Positions 1-12,059 of a DNA stretch of 64,000 bases are shown in pieces; within the stretch, counting starts at the first letter, position 1, and the number at the start of each line of letters is the position of its first letter. The translations under genes and the position numbers were made by a program. The notes under the pieces were generated by a model. The model did not search any database and was not told the origin of the DNA. It worked only from the letters and a program-made list of their open reading frames with translations. The stretch is from Aptenodytes patagonicus (Eukaryota; Chordata; Aves; Sphenisciformes; Spheniscidae): positions 61,441,816 to 61,505,815 of the forward strand of contig NC_134982.1 of NCBI RefSeq assembly GCF_965638725.1, written 5' to 3'.

Positions 1-2099
1 AATCACTGTTTACTACATAAAGTCACACCTCACCTATCTTCTTTGATTGTTTAATTTTAGGAGGATTTACTTTTCATGGCACTATTAGTAGAGCTAAGCT
101 TTGCTCTGCATGTAATACATAAACACATTGCTTTGGGCCACAGGACCACTGACGCTATTCAAGTTTGAAACAATATTGTTCCAATATTTTGCTTTCAGCA
201 AATCATTTCACTGAATTTTGATAAGGTATCCAAGCCATAATCCAACGTTACTTCTGCAACAACTCCCACCTTCTTCAGTGGATGTCCTGGACTTCTAATG
301 ACTCAGTTAACTCCCAAAGAAAAGCAGGCAGATGAGCTCACCTCAGTAAGTAAGATTAACCTCCACTAAGCTAGTAGAGCTTTAGGATGTGACTGAAGAA
401 ATCCGGTAGGACCAGATCATGTTTATATGACAGAACAACAGAGAAAGCACTAGAAGGCTTTAGAAAGGCTTTAGAAATGTTTGGAGAATACCAATTACCA
501 GGGAAAAGTGATCAGCTTTTAAATGGTAGGCACCCAGAGGCTCGAAAGTTTTGGACTGTATATTCAAAAGCTAATAATGTTCCTGTTTTGGACCACTTAC
601 AGGAAGATCTATAAGAACAGACCTATAGGCTGCCAGTATAGAGTGGCCTTTCCTACTGAGCCCAAGTAGCCCAAACGTGTTTACATGTTTACAGATTTCA
701 TTAGTTTATCAACTAAACTAAATATATAAACAAATGTATAACACAAAATAAATTCTCAACAAATCATATGAGAAATGACTTACGGTCAATCATAAAATTA
801 AACTAATTAGTAGGATTATTATACTAATTATTATACTAGATTTCATAAACTAAAATTTCCTTAAAAGGCTGTTGTAATGACAGCAGTTTACATATCAGTC
901 CACGAAGTACCACAGAATTAATTATGTTCCTGAAATATTAGAAGAAAGTGAGCCCTATACATGCAGAATTTGGCCCTATATTACTGAAAGATGCTTGTAA
1001 ATTCCCCTTTACTGTCACTGAATAGCTCAACACAGCCCAGACTGTGGAAAGGCTGGTCTTCAAACTGGTCAGGTACAAATTCCTCCTCATAATGTGGGAA
1101 TCATTTTTTATACAAAGTCCCGTCTCAGAGATGCCTATCATTGCCAGGAGACTTTAGTTGCCTTTTCCCAGACCACTAGATGTAAAATTATGGTTATCCT
1201 TACATAGTTTTAACTTAGACCGCGTCTGAGAGGATTTCCACTGTATGCCTACTTAAAGTAGGTCTCAGTCAGTCCTGCCATTAGTAATATCATATTTGGG
1301 TACAGAAAAATATTGGTTTTGACCTCTGAAGAAAATGAAGTTACTTGCTTCATACACCTTTCTCAACCCCCTCCCCAGTAATGGAAAATGACAGGATATA
1401 AGCATCCATTTCTCTGCCTTGCAATCTGGCATCAACATTCTGGAGGTGGGAGATGCTGTTAATGGGTGGAGGTAGAGGGGAAACTACATTCATGAGTAAC
1501 CAGGAAAATTGTACCAAGAACACAGTCTGATTTCTAGCTCCAGAAGTCCCTCCTCCTAATCCCTCCCAATAAAGAGAGGGAAAACAGAGGAAGTTTCTAG
1601 GGTAGGTTTATCTGATAGTCTGTGAGCTAGCTGTAAATTTAACACCATGTTCAACTAAGTCACCTGGGCTAGGATGTAACAAGACAACTTTGCCAAATCC
1701 TGCATTTTGCTACCTCTCAGGTGACAAATGGTCCCTTGGGAGCAACCCACAGTTCATGCATTCACAGCAGTTTCTGGGCCCCTGCAAAGGTTGGATTTAT
1801 TCTGAAGGATGGCACTGATCAGAGAATCACTGAAGCAGGTTCCTGGCGGCTTTACACTTTGCCACTGGACACTACGAAAAATTTGACCTGAAGCACTTTA
1901 TATCTGATTTGTAAATGAACGATATTTTCAGACTAACATCTGAACTTATGTGAAGGACAATGCCTGCAGGAATAGAAGTTGAGCACAACCATTGTGGCAC
2001 CTTCTGGTGTGGTATCTTATCATAATGTTGATTTATTCCCCAAAAAGAATCAACAGTCCCTGAGGTGAGTGGAGACAAGTGGTAAAAACCATATTTCTA
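1..2099. other. Unique-looking noncoding DNA, no gene recognised
   Basis: AT-rich sequence with only short open frames (the longest about 68 codons), none resembling a known protein. A segment around 390-640 faintly recalls a decayed LINE reading frame, but not enough to call. No promoter, RNA gene or simple repeat of note. Confidence 0.6.
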
Positions 2100-2705
2100 C
2101 AAAAGGGCAAACCGTACCCTGGGGTGCATTAAGCACAGCATAGCTAACCAGTCAAAAGTGATTGTCCCACTATACCCAGCACTGGTGTGGCCTCACCTCG
2201 AGTACTGTGTGCAGTTTTCGGCTCCACAATATAAGAAGAAGAATATAAAAATATTAGAATGTGTCCGAAGGAGAGCAACAAAGGTGGTGAAAGGTCTAGA
2301 GGGCATTACTTATGAGGATACTAGGTTTGTTCAGCTTAGAGAAAAGGAGACTGAGGGTTGACCTCATTGCTATCTACATCTTCTTCATGAGGGGGAGTGA
2401 AAAGGGAGATGCTGATCTCTTCTCTCTGGTGTCCGGTGACAGGACACAAGGGAATGAATTAAAGCTGCATCAGGGGAAGTTCAGATTGGATATTAGGAGA
2501 ATGTTCTTTAGTGAAAGAGTGTTCAAGCACCCGAACAAGCTCCCCAGGGAAGTGGTCATGGACCCAAGCCTGTTAGTGTTCAAGAAGCGTTTGGACAACA
2601 CATGGGTTAACTTCTAGGTTGCCCTGTGTGGAGGCAGGAGTTGGACTCAATGATCCCCATGAGTCCCTTCCAACTCAGGATATTCTGTGATTTGATGATT
2701 CTAAG
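2100..2705 (+). mobile_element. CR1 LINE, 3' end fragment (5' truncated)
   Basis: The plus strand encodes the C-terminal part of the CR1 ORF2 protein. The tract starting [20 protein letters not shown] is the conserved block downstream of the reverse-transcriptase palm, followed by a [20 protein letters not shown] segment in another frame, so at least one frameshift separates the two halves (about 2158-2361 and 2312-2617). After the ORF comes the CR1 3' tail, ending near 2705 in TTCTGTGATTTGATGATTCT. The catalytic RT motifs are missing because the copy is 5' truncated, as is usual for CR1. It is a dead copy and its substitutions suggest an old insertion. Confidence 0.9.
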
Positions 2706-5700
2706 AGCTCTCCCACTCTTTAAAGAAAGAAAGATCCATGTAAGTGCCAAATAGCTGTGTTCCCACCACTCTAAATGAGAGTACCTCTGTTGTTTTCCAC
2801 CATTTTTCCATGTGCATAAGTAAATCTGGTCATGTCAGTAAAGGCAGTATCACAGTGAATATACCAAAAAGAATCTAATTCTGGTATTTCCTACATTTTC
2901 AGTGATCCAAGTTAAATCTCATTCCTGTTAAATGAATCACCTTTTTCTATACTGGTTTTTTTCAATAATTATTTAGTAAAATAGACATTGGTATTTTAAA
3001 TTTTCATATATTTGAGAAAAAAATACAATTAATTATCTGCTAGGACCACCTTTGATTCTCTGCAAGAAAGTTTATTCCGAACTTCAAAATGCTTTCCCAG
3101 AAAACAACTGTAGCAATTATGATGGATGCCTTTGCTTAACACATAAAATGAGTTTTATGAATCAAACATCCACTCTGAAGCTATGACATTAGCCCAAAAG
3201 TATTCTTGTTCTTTGATCACCTTGCTTGTTGCAATCGCAACATAGAAAGGGAAGGAAATAATTTGTATGGCAATAATTTGCAGCCACTAAAAGATGTAGA
3301 GCAGGCACTCAAACAGGATTGACTATAAATTATTTCTATCTGTTTGAAAGGGAGTCCTTATAGAAGCAACATATTACATTTCTAACTGATTCTGCAGAGC
3401 AGGTGGGCATCTTCTTGCCATCTGCTGTATTTCTAAGTCAAGAGTCCTTGAGGAGGTCATTAGTGCAACAGTAGGCTAATGAACAACTACAGACATTAAT
3501 CAAGAACTGCATGAGAAGAAATGGATTATTTTTCACAGGTTTTTGGTGCGCAATCCGTCCTGTGGCTTCGGAGTATCAGGCCTTACCTCACAACAGCTTC
3601 AGCATTTTTCCAGAGAGCTTCTAGTTGAGTAACATTTTTTTCTGTTTGCTTTGCAAAATAGGTATCTAGCAGTTATGTCTTCATTTCAACAGGTGCTTAA
3701 CGTTCAGGCCAAGGGAAAATACAAAAGAGCACATTAGAAGGTACTTCCTCTTTTGTACTAGAATTGCCTGAAAAAGGGCAGGAAGGATGAGTTTCAGCTT
3801 AACTGATGTAACTGCCAGAAACTTTTTAACTGTTCCTTCATGTAGTAACCAGACTTTCAAATATGCCCGTCTTGGGTAAAACAGAAGCCAAGTTGCATGG
3901 TTTTTCAAGAGTGAACCTGGTCTGTCCTTCATGAGGGATGTACTGCTTCTGCTCCTTCCTCTGAACCACTGCAGGGCGATTTGCAAAGGAGGGAAGGGAC
4001 ACACAGAAGATACTAGTGATTGGCTTATCATTTCCTTATGCTTCACTGCTCCTGCAAAGACTTAAGGCAAGATACTGCCTCAGATAGCTGTGTTCCCAGA
4101 TCCCTCTTGCCTCCTAATTTACTCCTGAAGTGCATCTGGTTTCCAGAGGACTCAGTGAAATGCACTGAATATGTATCAGGATCATTATTCTCAGATGGGT
4201 GGTTTACAGCTGCCTGCAGTAGCTGGCATGGTAATAGATTCCTGACATGAATTGCCTTTAATAAAAAATAGGGAATTCAACACAGAAACTTATCAAATTT
4301 TCAGTATTGCCCAGGAGATGACATATCTTAGTTCTGACCAGAACTTCGTAAGCTAGAGCATACGGACAGCTAGTATGGCAGCCTTGGAGAGAAAGGATTA
4401 GAACAACACTATTTTAATCCCACGTGTCCTGGGACAAGCAGTTTAATGAACTTCATTTGCATTGTCTGTGAAATGGGGATAAATAATACTTATCTTACAA
4501 AGCCACTGAGGTGTATAAAAGTACCTGTACTGAAAATCCTTTATAAAATATCGTACTTTACTAGCATTTGCCTATTAGCATGAAATTGGTTCTCAAGCTG
4601 TTCTTGGCTTTTGTATGAATTTGGTTTCGAGCCAGAGAAACATTTTTTTTTCCTTCTGTTTAATTTGTCTTTATTTACTTTAAGGCTTGCTCTTGTGGAT
4701 GAAATTTTAGCCAGGAGCTCCGTGAAAATGCATATGTTTCTTATTTGTTGTCTGTGATAGAGTTAGCTGGGCAAACTGAATGTTGTGTCAGCGGGCACTT
4801 TGCCACTCACCGTGGATGGATGCTACGCATTTGGCTTCTTTTATTTAGTGTGGCTGTTGTCTTTCTCCTTATGACACTATTGCGTTCAAGCATAAACATC
4901 ATGGATAGAAATACACAATTTTGAAGGAATTCACGGTCAACATTTTAGTTTTCAGTTCTGTGTAAAGTAGCATGTGCTTTTATCTATCATACCTCTAGTT
5001 ACCCTTTTATCAAGCTTCAGGCACATGATATATTAAGTAAACAATAAGTATATTCCCCAGGCTGACCTGACTCTCTTGAGCACAGGGTCAAAGCATAGGG
5101 ACATATGGGGATAGGGACAAAGATATTTCAAATATTGTGCTTATGCATAGATCTGCCGTATTGTAAGTTTCATTTAGACTATCAAAAGAAAATGCTACCC
5201 AGGGCAAGACTCACAGCAGCCAAAGCTGGAAGAGCACTTACATGAATATACCCTTTTATAATAGCTTGGTGTGCTCCTGGCATGTATTTGTGATGGAAGC
5301 TAGGAGAGTGTAGAAGAGACCCATTTATGTATTCTGCCTACCATTACACTCCAGGGATGTTTCCAATGAATATACTAGACTTCTGAACCCATCTATTTCA
5401 CTGAAATTCATTAAATTGAGTCCAGAACTGATGTTTGAAAATCTTGCTCAGCCCTTTTTTACGTGGTTAATTTTTTGCTCTTTCACTATCACTGTGGGAG
5501 TTTTTATACATAGTCTAGTCATGCTACTGTATTTGTTGAGACAGCAGCTGTGCTTAGAAAAAGATTTTGAAATTAGCATTTAAGGACTAGCAAAATAAAC
5601 AAAAACACTTTAGAGTTATACATTTGTAAGCAAGGACAGAATTGTCCTTATCTAAGTAATATTTAAACTCTTATCAGATTAGGCATCTACTGCAACATAT

Positions 5701-6586
5701 GCAGTTTATGAAGTAGAGCCACGGTGATGCTAAAAAAGACACAGATGTCAAAAATACGTATTAAGTGTACTATATATGCATAGCACTCAAATTCAAGTGT
5801 ATTTGAAATAATGAGCTTACAGATTTAATTAAAATGATAAATTCTAAGTATGCAGTCCTGCAAAACACTTAGGCATTGAATTTTCCTTTAAATTCCGTGT
5901 AACAACCAATTTTCTGGATAGGGGCCTAAAAATATCTGCATTGCATTCGAAAGATAGGAAAAGTTTATTTTTAATTTTTAATTTGTAAAAAAAAAATCCT
6001 GAAATCAGTGTTTTTTTCATTTCTGATTTAAATTTTAAGAACTTATATACATTCTAAACGTTATCTTAGACTTTTTCCTTCATTGCTCATTAAGGGGAGG
6101 AAGCAATGAGGTTAGATGAAGCTGATATTACATGTGATCTTCTAGTTATCACGCAAAAGTATGCCAAAGCATCTTAGGGATGATTTATGCTCACTGCTGC
6201 CCTAGGCTTGAGAAGGGATTAGCAGTCATGCTGGCCTGCATAGTGGTTTTCTTTTACTGACAAGTCTCCATTAGGTATTACATTTAAATGCTCATTTATT
6301 TCACTTGCTGGCCTGGGGGAGTATTGAATTGTGGTTACTGTTACCACTGTGTCAGAGGGCAGACTTCTCATCACAGTTCTCCTTATGCCGCACTCCGTAA
6401 TGTAGCCAGACTTTTTTGTCAGGTGTGGATATAACGTAATATTATTTTGTCAACCACAAAGAACTGTTGCAAAGTATAATAATTTATAACCATATTTTAA
6501 AAGATACCTCCTTAGCCATAGTGTGTAAACTTGAGTTTCTCAGAACGCAGAAATGTTTGTAATATTTTGATTACGCTTTAAAATCT

Positions 6587-6626
6587 GGAGGGGGTGGGTG
6601 TGCAGGTGTGTCGGGGGGGTGGGGGC
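6587..6626 (+). repeat. G-rich tract with G-quadruplex potential
   Basis: Four or more G runs of at least three on the plus strand: a G run and GGG separated by one T at the start, then a 7-G run and a 5-G run separated by one T, with a loop of about 14 nt in the middle. This fits a relaxed intramolecular quadruplex pattern. No neighbouring gene feature explains it. Confidence 0.5.
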
Positions 6627-6999
6627 ATGTGGTATCCACTCCATATGGAGGCAGTTTCTGCTGCCTCTCTAGCTGCCATCACAAGGTTTTTCTTGGACAG
6701 CCGCATGGTCCATTTGTTCTTACCCTGGATAACTACCACCAAAACTTGTATCACTCCTGAAAAGAAACCCTAATTATAGGAGGAGAAGGGTTTTGCTTAA
6801 ATTATGTCACAGGCTATTCCCTTCTAAGGTTTCATCTTCTGGTAAAAAAGCATTTGATTCAGACTGACCTACATTGTCACTGCATGAGTGTGCAGTCTCA
6901 ACATAGCTAAAATTCCTGCATCAGTGTCTGTGATTCAGTACATAAAGCACTCTCCACTAAACTTTCCTACATTTAGCCAATTTCTTTTCTTTTTGGCAG

Positions 7000-7025
7000 G
7001 TAGAAAAATGGAGAACAGACAACAG
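7000..7025 (+). other. Candidate 26-nt micro-exon with start codon
   Basis: A pyrimidine-rich stretch ending TTTTCTTTTTGGCAG lies immediately before, and CAG|GTGAGA, a near-consensus donor, immediately after. The 26 nt between contain an ATG at 7008-7010 followed by five sense codons (Met-Glu-Asn-Arg-Gln-Gln) up to the splice site. The splice signals are good, but such pairs occur by chance in 64 kb, and no neighbouring exon was recognised. Treat as a hint only. Confidence 0.15.
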
Positions 7026-10000
7026 GTGAGATAAGTATCGTATTTCTTCTAGTGTGGCAAAGAGAGCTGTCTGTTGCTAGACAACACATTTCATCTCAAG
7101 ACAAGAGAAGTAAGCTGCCCAGCCACAGCATCAGGACTCCAGAGTGTTCGACGGAGCTGACTGAGAAGGCTGTAAACCTGCCACTACAAATCACCATGCA
7201 GAGGAATTATCAGTTAGGAGGGGGAAAAAAACCCACCTCAACCTTCTTTTACACAGGATTCTGTGCCATTCAGAAAAAAAAAAACAAACCACCCAGATGT
7301 TTTAAGAAGGCTTACACACCACACCTTTGATCACAATTAGGAGAACAGAGATATAAACATAAATTAACCTGCCTGTATGCCCCATACTCATCTCATCCTT
7401 CCTTGAGATTGAATACCCAAGCACAAGCACGTGGGAAATGAAAGTGTACCTATTCACCTGCTTTCAATATCCCTGTTTATGTCCCCAGCTGGCTGCTTAC
7501 CTGATTATTTACCTTCAGGTAAGTTTTGAAAATGTTGCCCTTAATCTTTGTGAAATAATTCCATATTTTGGACACAGGAAATTCCTGTCAAAATGCTTAC
7601 TACTGTTAATACCTGCATAGGATTTGAACCAAGGTTGGTTGTTTGGTTTTTTGAACCAGATGTTGGCAAAGGTTGCTGGTCCTTTGTATTTTCTAACTTC
7701 TGACTAACAAAAACACTCTCCTGAACTGAAAGTATCTAAAGCAAATCTCTGCCTGAAACTTCTGACCCCTGAAAAATGTGATGGATAATGGAAATCTTAG
7801 CATATCCCCCTAAGCAGAGATCTACTACTAGGTATCTCTATAATAGCCTCTGTTGGGTGAAATTATCAAGCTAATGCCACTGAAGCTCTACTCGTTTGCA
7901 CTTAGTAGTTTTCTTGCTTCGTTAGTTCCCAATCCCTCCATCAGCCGAGTTATTTTCTGTTTCAAACATTACAAGTTCATTTTCGTGCTATTGTTTTTTG
8001 TAAATGCCAGGAAAGAGAAACGTGAGCACAGTCATCTTTTATTTGCAGATTTACCTCAAGAAATGCACTGTGATTTGTGCTGGAGAGCCTAGGACTGCTG
8101 TGACTTACCCTTGCATACAGGTGGCTTTTGCAGTAGCTGTAGGTGATATAGTATATATTTAAAGGCGGGGGAAAAGAATCCTATGGATGAGGAGACAATT
8201 TGTACTCCTGAAGGACATAGTTGGATGCCAGACTTTCATTTGTCTAATCTTCTTACATAGCCTATTCCCTGCAACTCTTCTGTTTCTGCTTCCTTTATGT
8301 GACATGACAGCCATGATGGGTTTGGAGCAGTAAATACATGCTATCAATGCTTAAGGAATTTTTTTTCCTGTTATCGTCATATTTATCAGCCTAAATGTGA
8401 TGCCGGATATATTTCTCCTCCTAGGCTGATAACGCTAACACGGCAGCACAAATTTCACCCCCTCTGCCTCCAGGGATGATCCTGTAGTACGGATTGGGCA
8501 TTTTAAAAATTTGCTTCATATGGCTCAGTGAGTTCAAGTGCATTCTATAATGTGAAGCAGTAGCAGTATATGGGTTACATATACTGCAGCAGTTTTCTGT
8601 GATATTTTTCACACTGAACTGAAAAGAAAACCAGCTCTTTTTCTCCACTTCCTACTACTAAGTAAGCTCATTGTAGGAACTAAACTAGGCAGGTTTGTTG
8701 AGTGCAGACCGTGTGAGAAAGCAGCTTCTCTTCCCCCCGGGCAAAAAAAAAAAAAAACAAATGCAAGATAAGGAGCAATTCCTTGAATTTGGAAAGCAGT
8801 TCCTGTCAAAACTTTCCTAATTTCAAACAAGAAAAAGAGTGATTGTTTCTTCCCTTTTTTGTATAAAATCACCCACCTAATATTCTGGATTAATATAAAT
8901 TGCTGACTGCTTCATTTACATTGCCTTTCACGAAGTTCTGCCTCTGGTATTGCAAATTAAAAGTATACCCCTGGAAGATGTAGGAGAAGTCTTACTGGAG
9001 AAGTAAAATTCCTGCTCAGGGTCACACAGGAAGTCTTTAGTAGAGCTAGAAATGGGAAGTTAGTCCAGTGCCTTTACCACAAAACAACATTTCCTTCCTT
9101 AATTATATTGGCTAAGTGCACCACGTTACAAGTCGTTGCGTTGGTCAACAAGATAAAAGCATTTCAGGAATTGTGAAAGTTTCATTTCTACAGAAGTGGA
9201 AACATCATCAGATTTCACAGATTCTCGTTAATTCTGCCTTCCAGTGTGGCTCATTTCTGTGGCTTCTCCCAACAAAAGGGCACAAATCCACTCACACCAT
9301 TGTCCAGCAAGCCTGGAGCTGTTTGCGTTTGCTAGGGCATTCTGGTGTAGGGATGCGACTGCTTGTGAGCCTGGGACTCTGCCATCTCCTGGGAGCGCTG
9401 GGCTGCTGTGGCTAGTTTGGAGACGGGTGAAGCCCAGCACAGCCTTGCAGCAACACCTGTTCCAAAACCCACAAAACTGGAAAAATAGTGATTCTACATA
9501 TCCCCACCCTTCTCCTTTATCTCCACCTCAGCGTATAGCAGTATTTTTTTTTCTACTTTGTCTAGTTTAAATAACAGAAGTTCAATTTTGTATTACATAA
9601 CTATTGACATTTTATAATCCCTTTTTCTGAGGAGAAGAAAAACTGTGGAGATAAGCCACCGATGAGGTCTGAACTTCCATCTAACGACTTTCATTTCAAC
9701 ATAGAAGCCTTTATCAGCGGAATGTGTACTGGAAAGCAAGGTTCTGTGCAGGGCAGCCAGAACTCAACATTTTCTGCACTGAGCTGCCAGAGGCTGCTAG
9801 GAACAGCAAACAAAAAGAGTTGTTTCCAGAGTAGTTGAGCTACTGAGGGTTGTTTTCAGTGATTTGATTTAAAATATTTATTTCATTCAAATAGGAATGT
9901 GACTACAGTGTCTCTCTGCTGCAATACTATTATTTAATTTTTCATCATTTCTTTGAAAGTATTTGGCAGATTACTTAAATTTGCAGTCAGTGTCCTGCTG

Positions 10001-10323
10001 ATACATTCATCTGCAACATTCATGTCTTTTCCTTCTTTCTCCTCTGTCTCAACTATTTAAATTCAATCCTCTGTTTCCTCTGGTACCATGGCTGACTTTT
10101 TCTACACTGCTGAGAGCCAGCCAGATGGTGTTTTGGGCTTGCTCCTAGAACACAGATCTCATTAAGCCAGGAGTCAGTGGCTTAACAGGTCTTTATCTGT
10201 GTTACCTCATGATAAAGACAGCAAAACCAGATCAAATATCTTAACCCAGTTAGATGCTGCTCTTCAAGACAGCTTTGCAATTTTGTCTCATTCCTTCAGA
10301 TAATAATGTAATACACCTGATAC

Positions 10324-10362
10324 GTGTGTTTGTGTCTGTGTGTGTGCACATGCACATGTGTG
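10324..10362 (+). repeat. Imperfect (GT)n microsatellite
   Basis: GT-rich run interrupted by TCTG and by alternating GCACATGCACATGTG, giving a purine-pyrimidine alternating tract. Confidence 0.7.
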
Positions 10363-12059
10363 CCTACCCCCATGCCTTTTTCATTGTGAATGCAATTTTA
10401 GCTTTTCATTTATTCTGCTGAGGCACAAACTGCTTTATCCAGCTGTCATATTACTTGCTCTGATGGAAAATGCAGCTGAGTGAATATTGTATAACAGTAC
10501 ATCTGATTTTTTTTGTTTTTCTGAATATTGCTATATTAATTATGGACTGTAGGTATCAACACCACCCTTTCTAAATTTGTCCAGTATATACAAAATAACT
10601 ATAAGAAGGTAGGCAATTAATTCAAAATCTTATTATTCTTGTGGTAACTAAATTTGGTCTAGTTATTTTTACTGCTTTAAAAACTGTTGAACAATTTGGA
10701 TTATGTTCTTTTTTCTTTAGTGTTTTCTACTTGTGGCATAAGGTTTAAGGAAGAGCTAGATTTCATGTTTAAAATAACAGAGATCAAACATTGTCAAAAA
10801 TCTACCAACAGAATTTTTATTAATCTGTGCCTCTGTGGATCATTTTTCTAGTCTGTAAGATCTGGTGACACTCAGGTTGCTGTCCAAAACTAAGTGGTAT
10901 CTTAATGTAAGAAGTCAGCCTCCTGCTCGTAGAGGCAAGAAAGCCAAAAAAAAAAGAAGGAAAGAGGTCTATCTCCACTGATGTAGCTTTCGGCTACAGC
11001 AAACTCCTTCTATATATTTGATGAGGAGTTGCAAAAATGAAGGGACAATGGATGAGAATATTCTCCATGTTAGTAATGATATCATAAAACACACAATAAA
11101 TATTTAGCCCCCCCAGAATAAAGGGGTTTACCCTTTGTTTTTACCCTTTATACAGTGGCATAACTTGTCTTCAATAAGACATGGCTGTGTAGACAGCATT
11201 TTTTGCGAGATCAGGGAGTAAGATATTGCATTCAGTACCAGTATATTATTCAAATAATTGTCATGTATTCAACAAACATTATCTGGTGAAGGAAGATGGA
11301 TCAACAGGAGTTAATTTTTTGCATTTGCATGGCATCTTAAGAACTCCAGTTGCAGAGGAGAGCTTGGCTGTGAACATACATGCTATTTCAATCCCTCACC
11401 CTGCAGTGAGCTCTTTATGATGAGATTGCAAAAGGAAGAAGAGGGAAAGCAATGCAAGGAAAGGAAAAAAATAAGAAATGAAACAGGACACAGCAGAATG
11501 TATTTCTAATTTACTGCACGTCCTTCTTAGGAGCCTTATTCAGCATCCTGAATCATGTAATTAATACACAATTATGCAACAGTTTCATTAACCTGAAAGT
11601 TCTGCTGCCATAGGCAAAGTGGTAGGACAGAGTTGCAGGTCTATGAGAAATGTCCAGCATGTATCTCATGAGCTACCAGATGATACCATTCAAGACAGCC
11701 ACACTGGCATACACTAGCAGGAGCCATGTGGATGTGTGAGAAGTGTGAACTCATTCTGCTCGTGACTCACATTGCACATGGGAGAGAGAGTAGACATGAC
11801 TGTGGAAGGATGAGGAGAGAGAAAGGGTGCGAGAGAAGCGAGCAAGGCTGAAAGCTAACCAAAAAAAGTAGTCATGCTAGTTTTGGTCCAGTGTGTTGGT
11901 TTATCCATATGTGTCTATGCTACGTGACACCATGCAGAACAAATCTAGGACTGTGATGGAAATATAAAATAGGTTCCTCCTTCAGCATCCATCACGAGTG
12001 ATTTTTGGCATTAGCCTTTGTGACTAGAGTAAGTGGATGACCTAAAGATCCAGTGAAAT

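Larger units (their letters stand above)
2706..12059. other. Long unique-looking noncoding interval
   Basis: About 9.4 kb without a recognisable gene. It holds short open frames only (up to about 108 codons, at 9244-9570), an A15 run at 8743-8757, a G-rich tract near 6.6 kb, a GT-rich stretch near 10.34 kb and a weak candidate micro-exon at 7.0 kb, the last three listed separately. The composition suits intron or intergenic DNA of a vertebrate. Confidence 0.6.
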
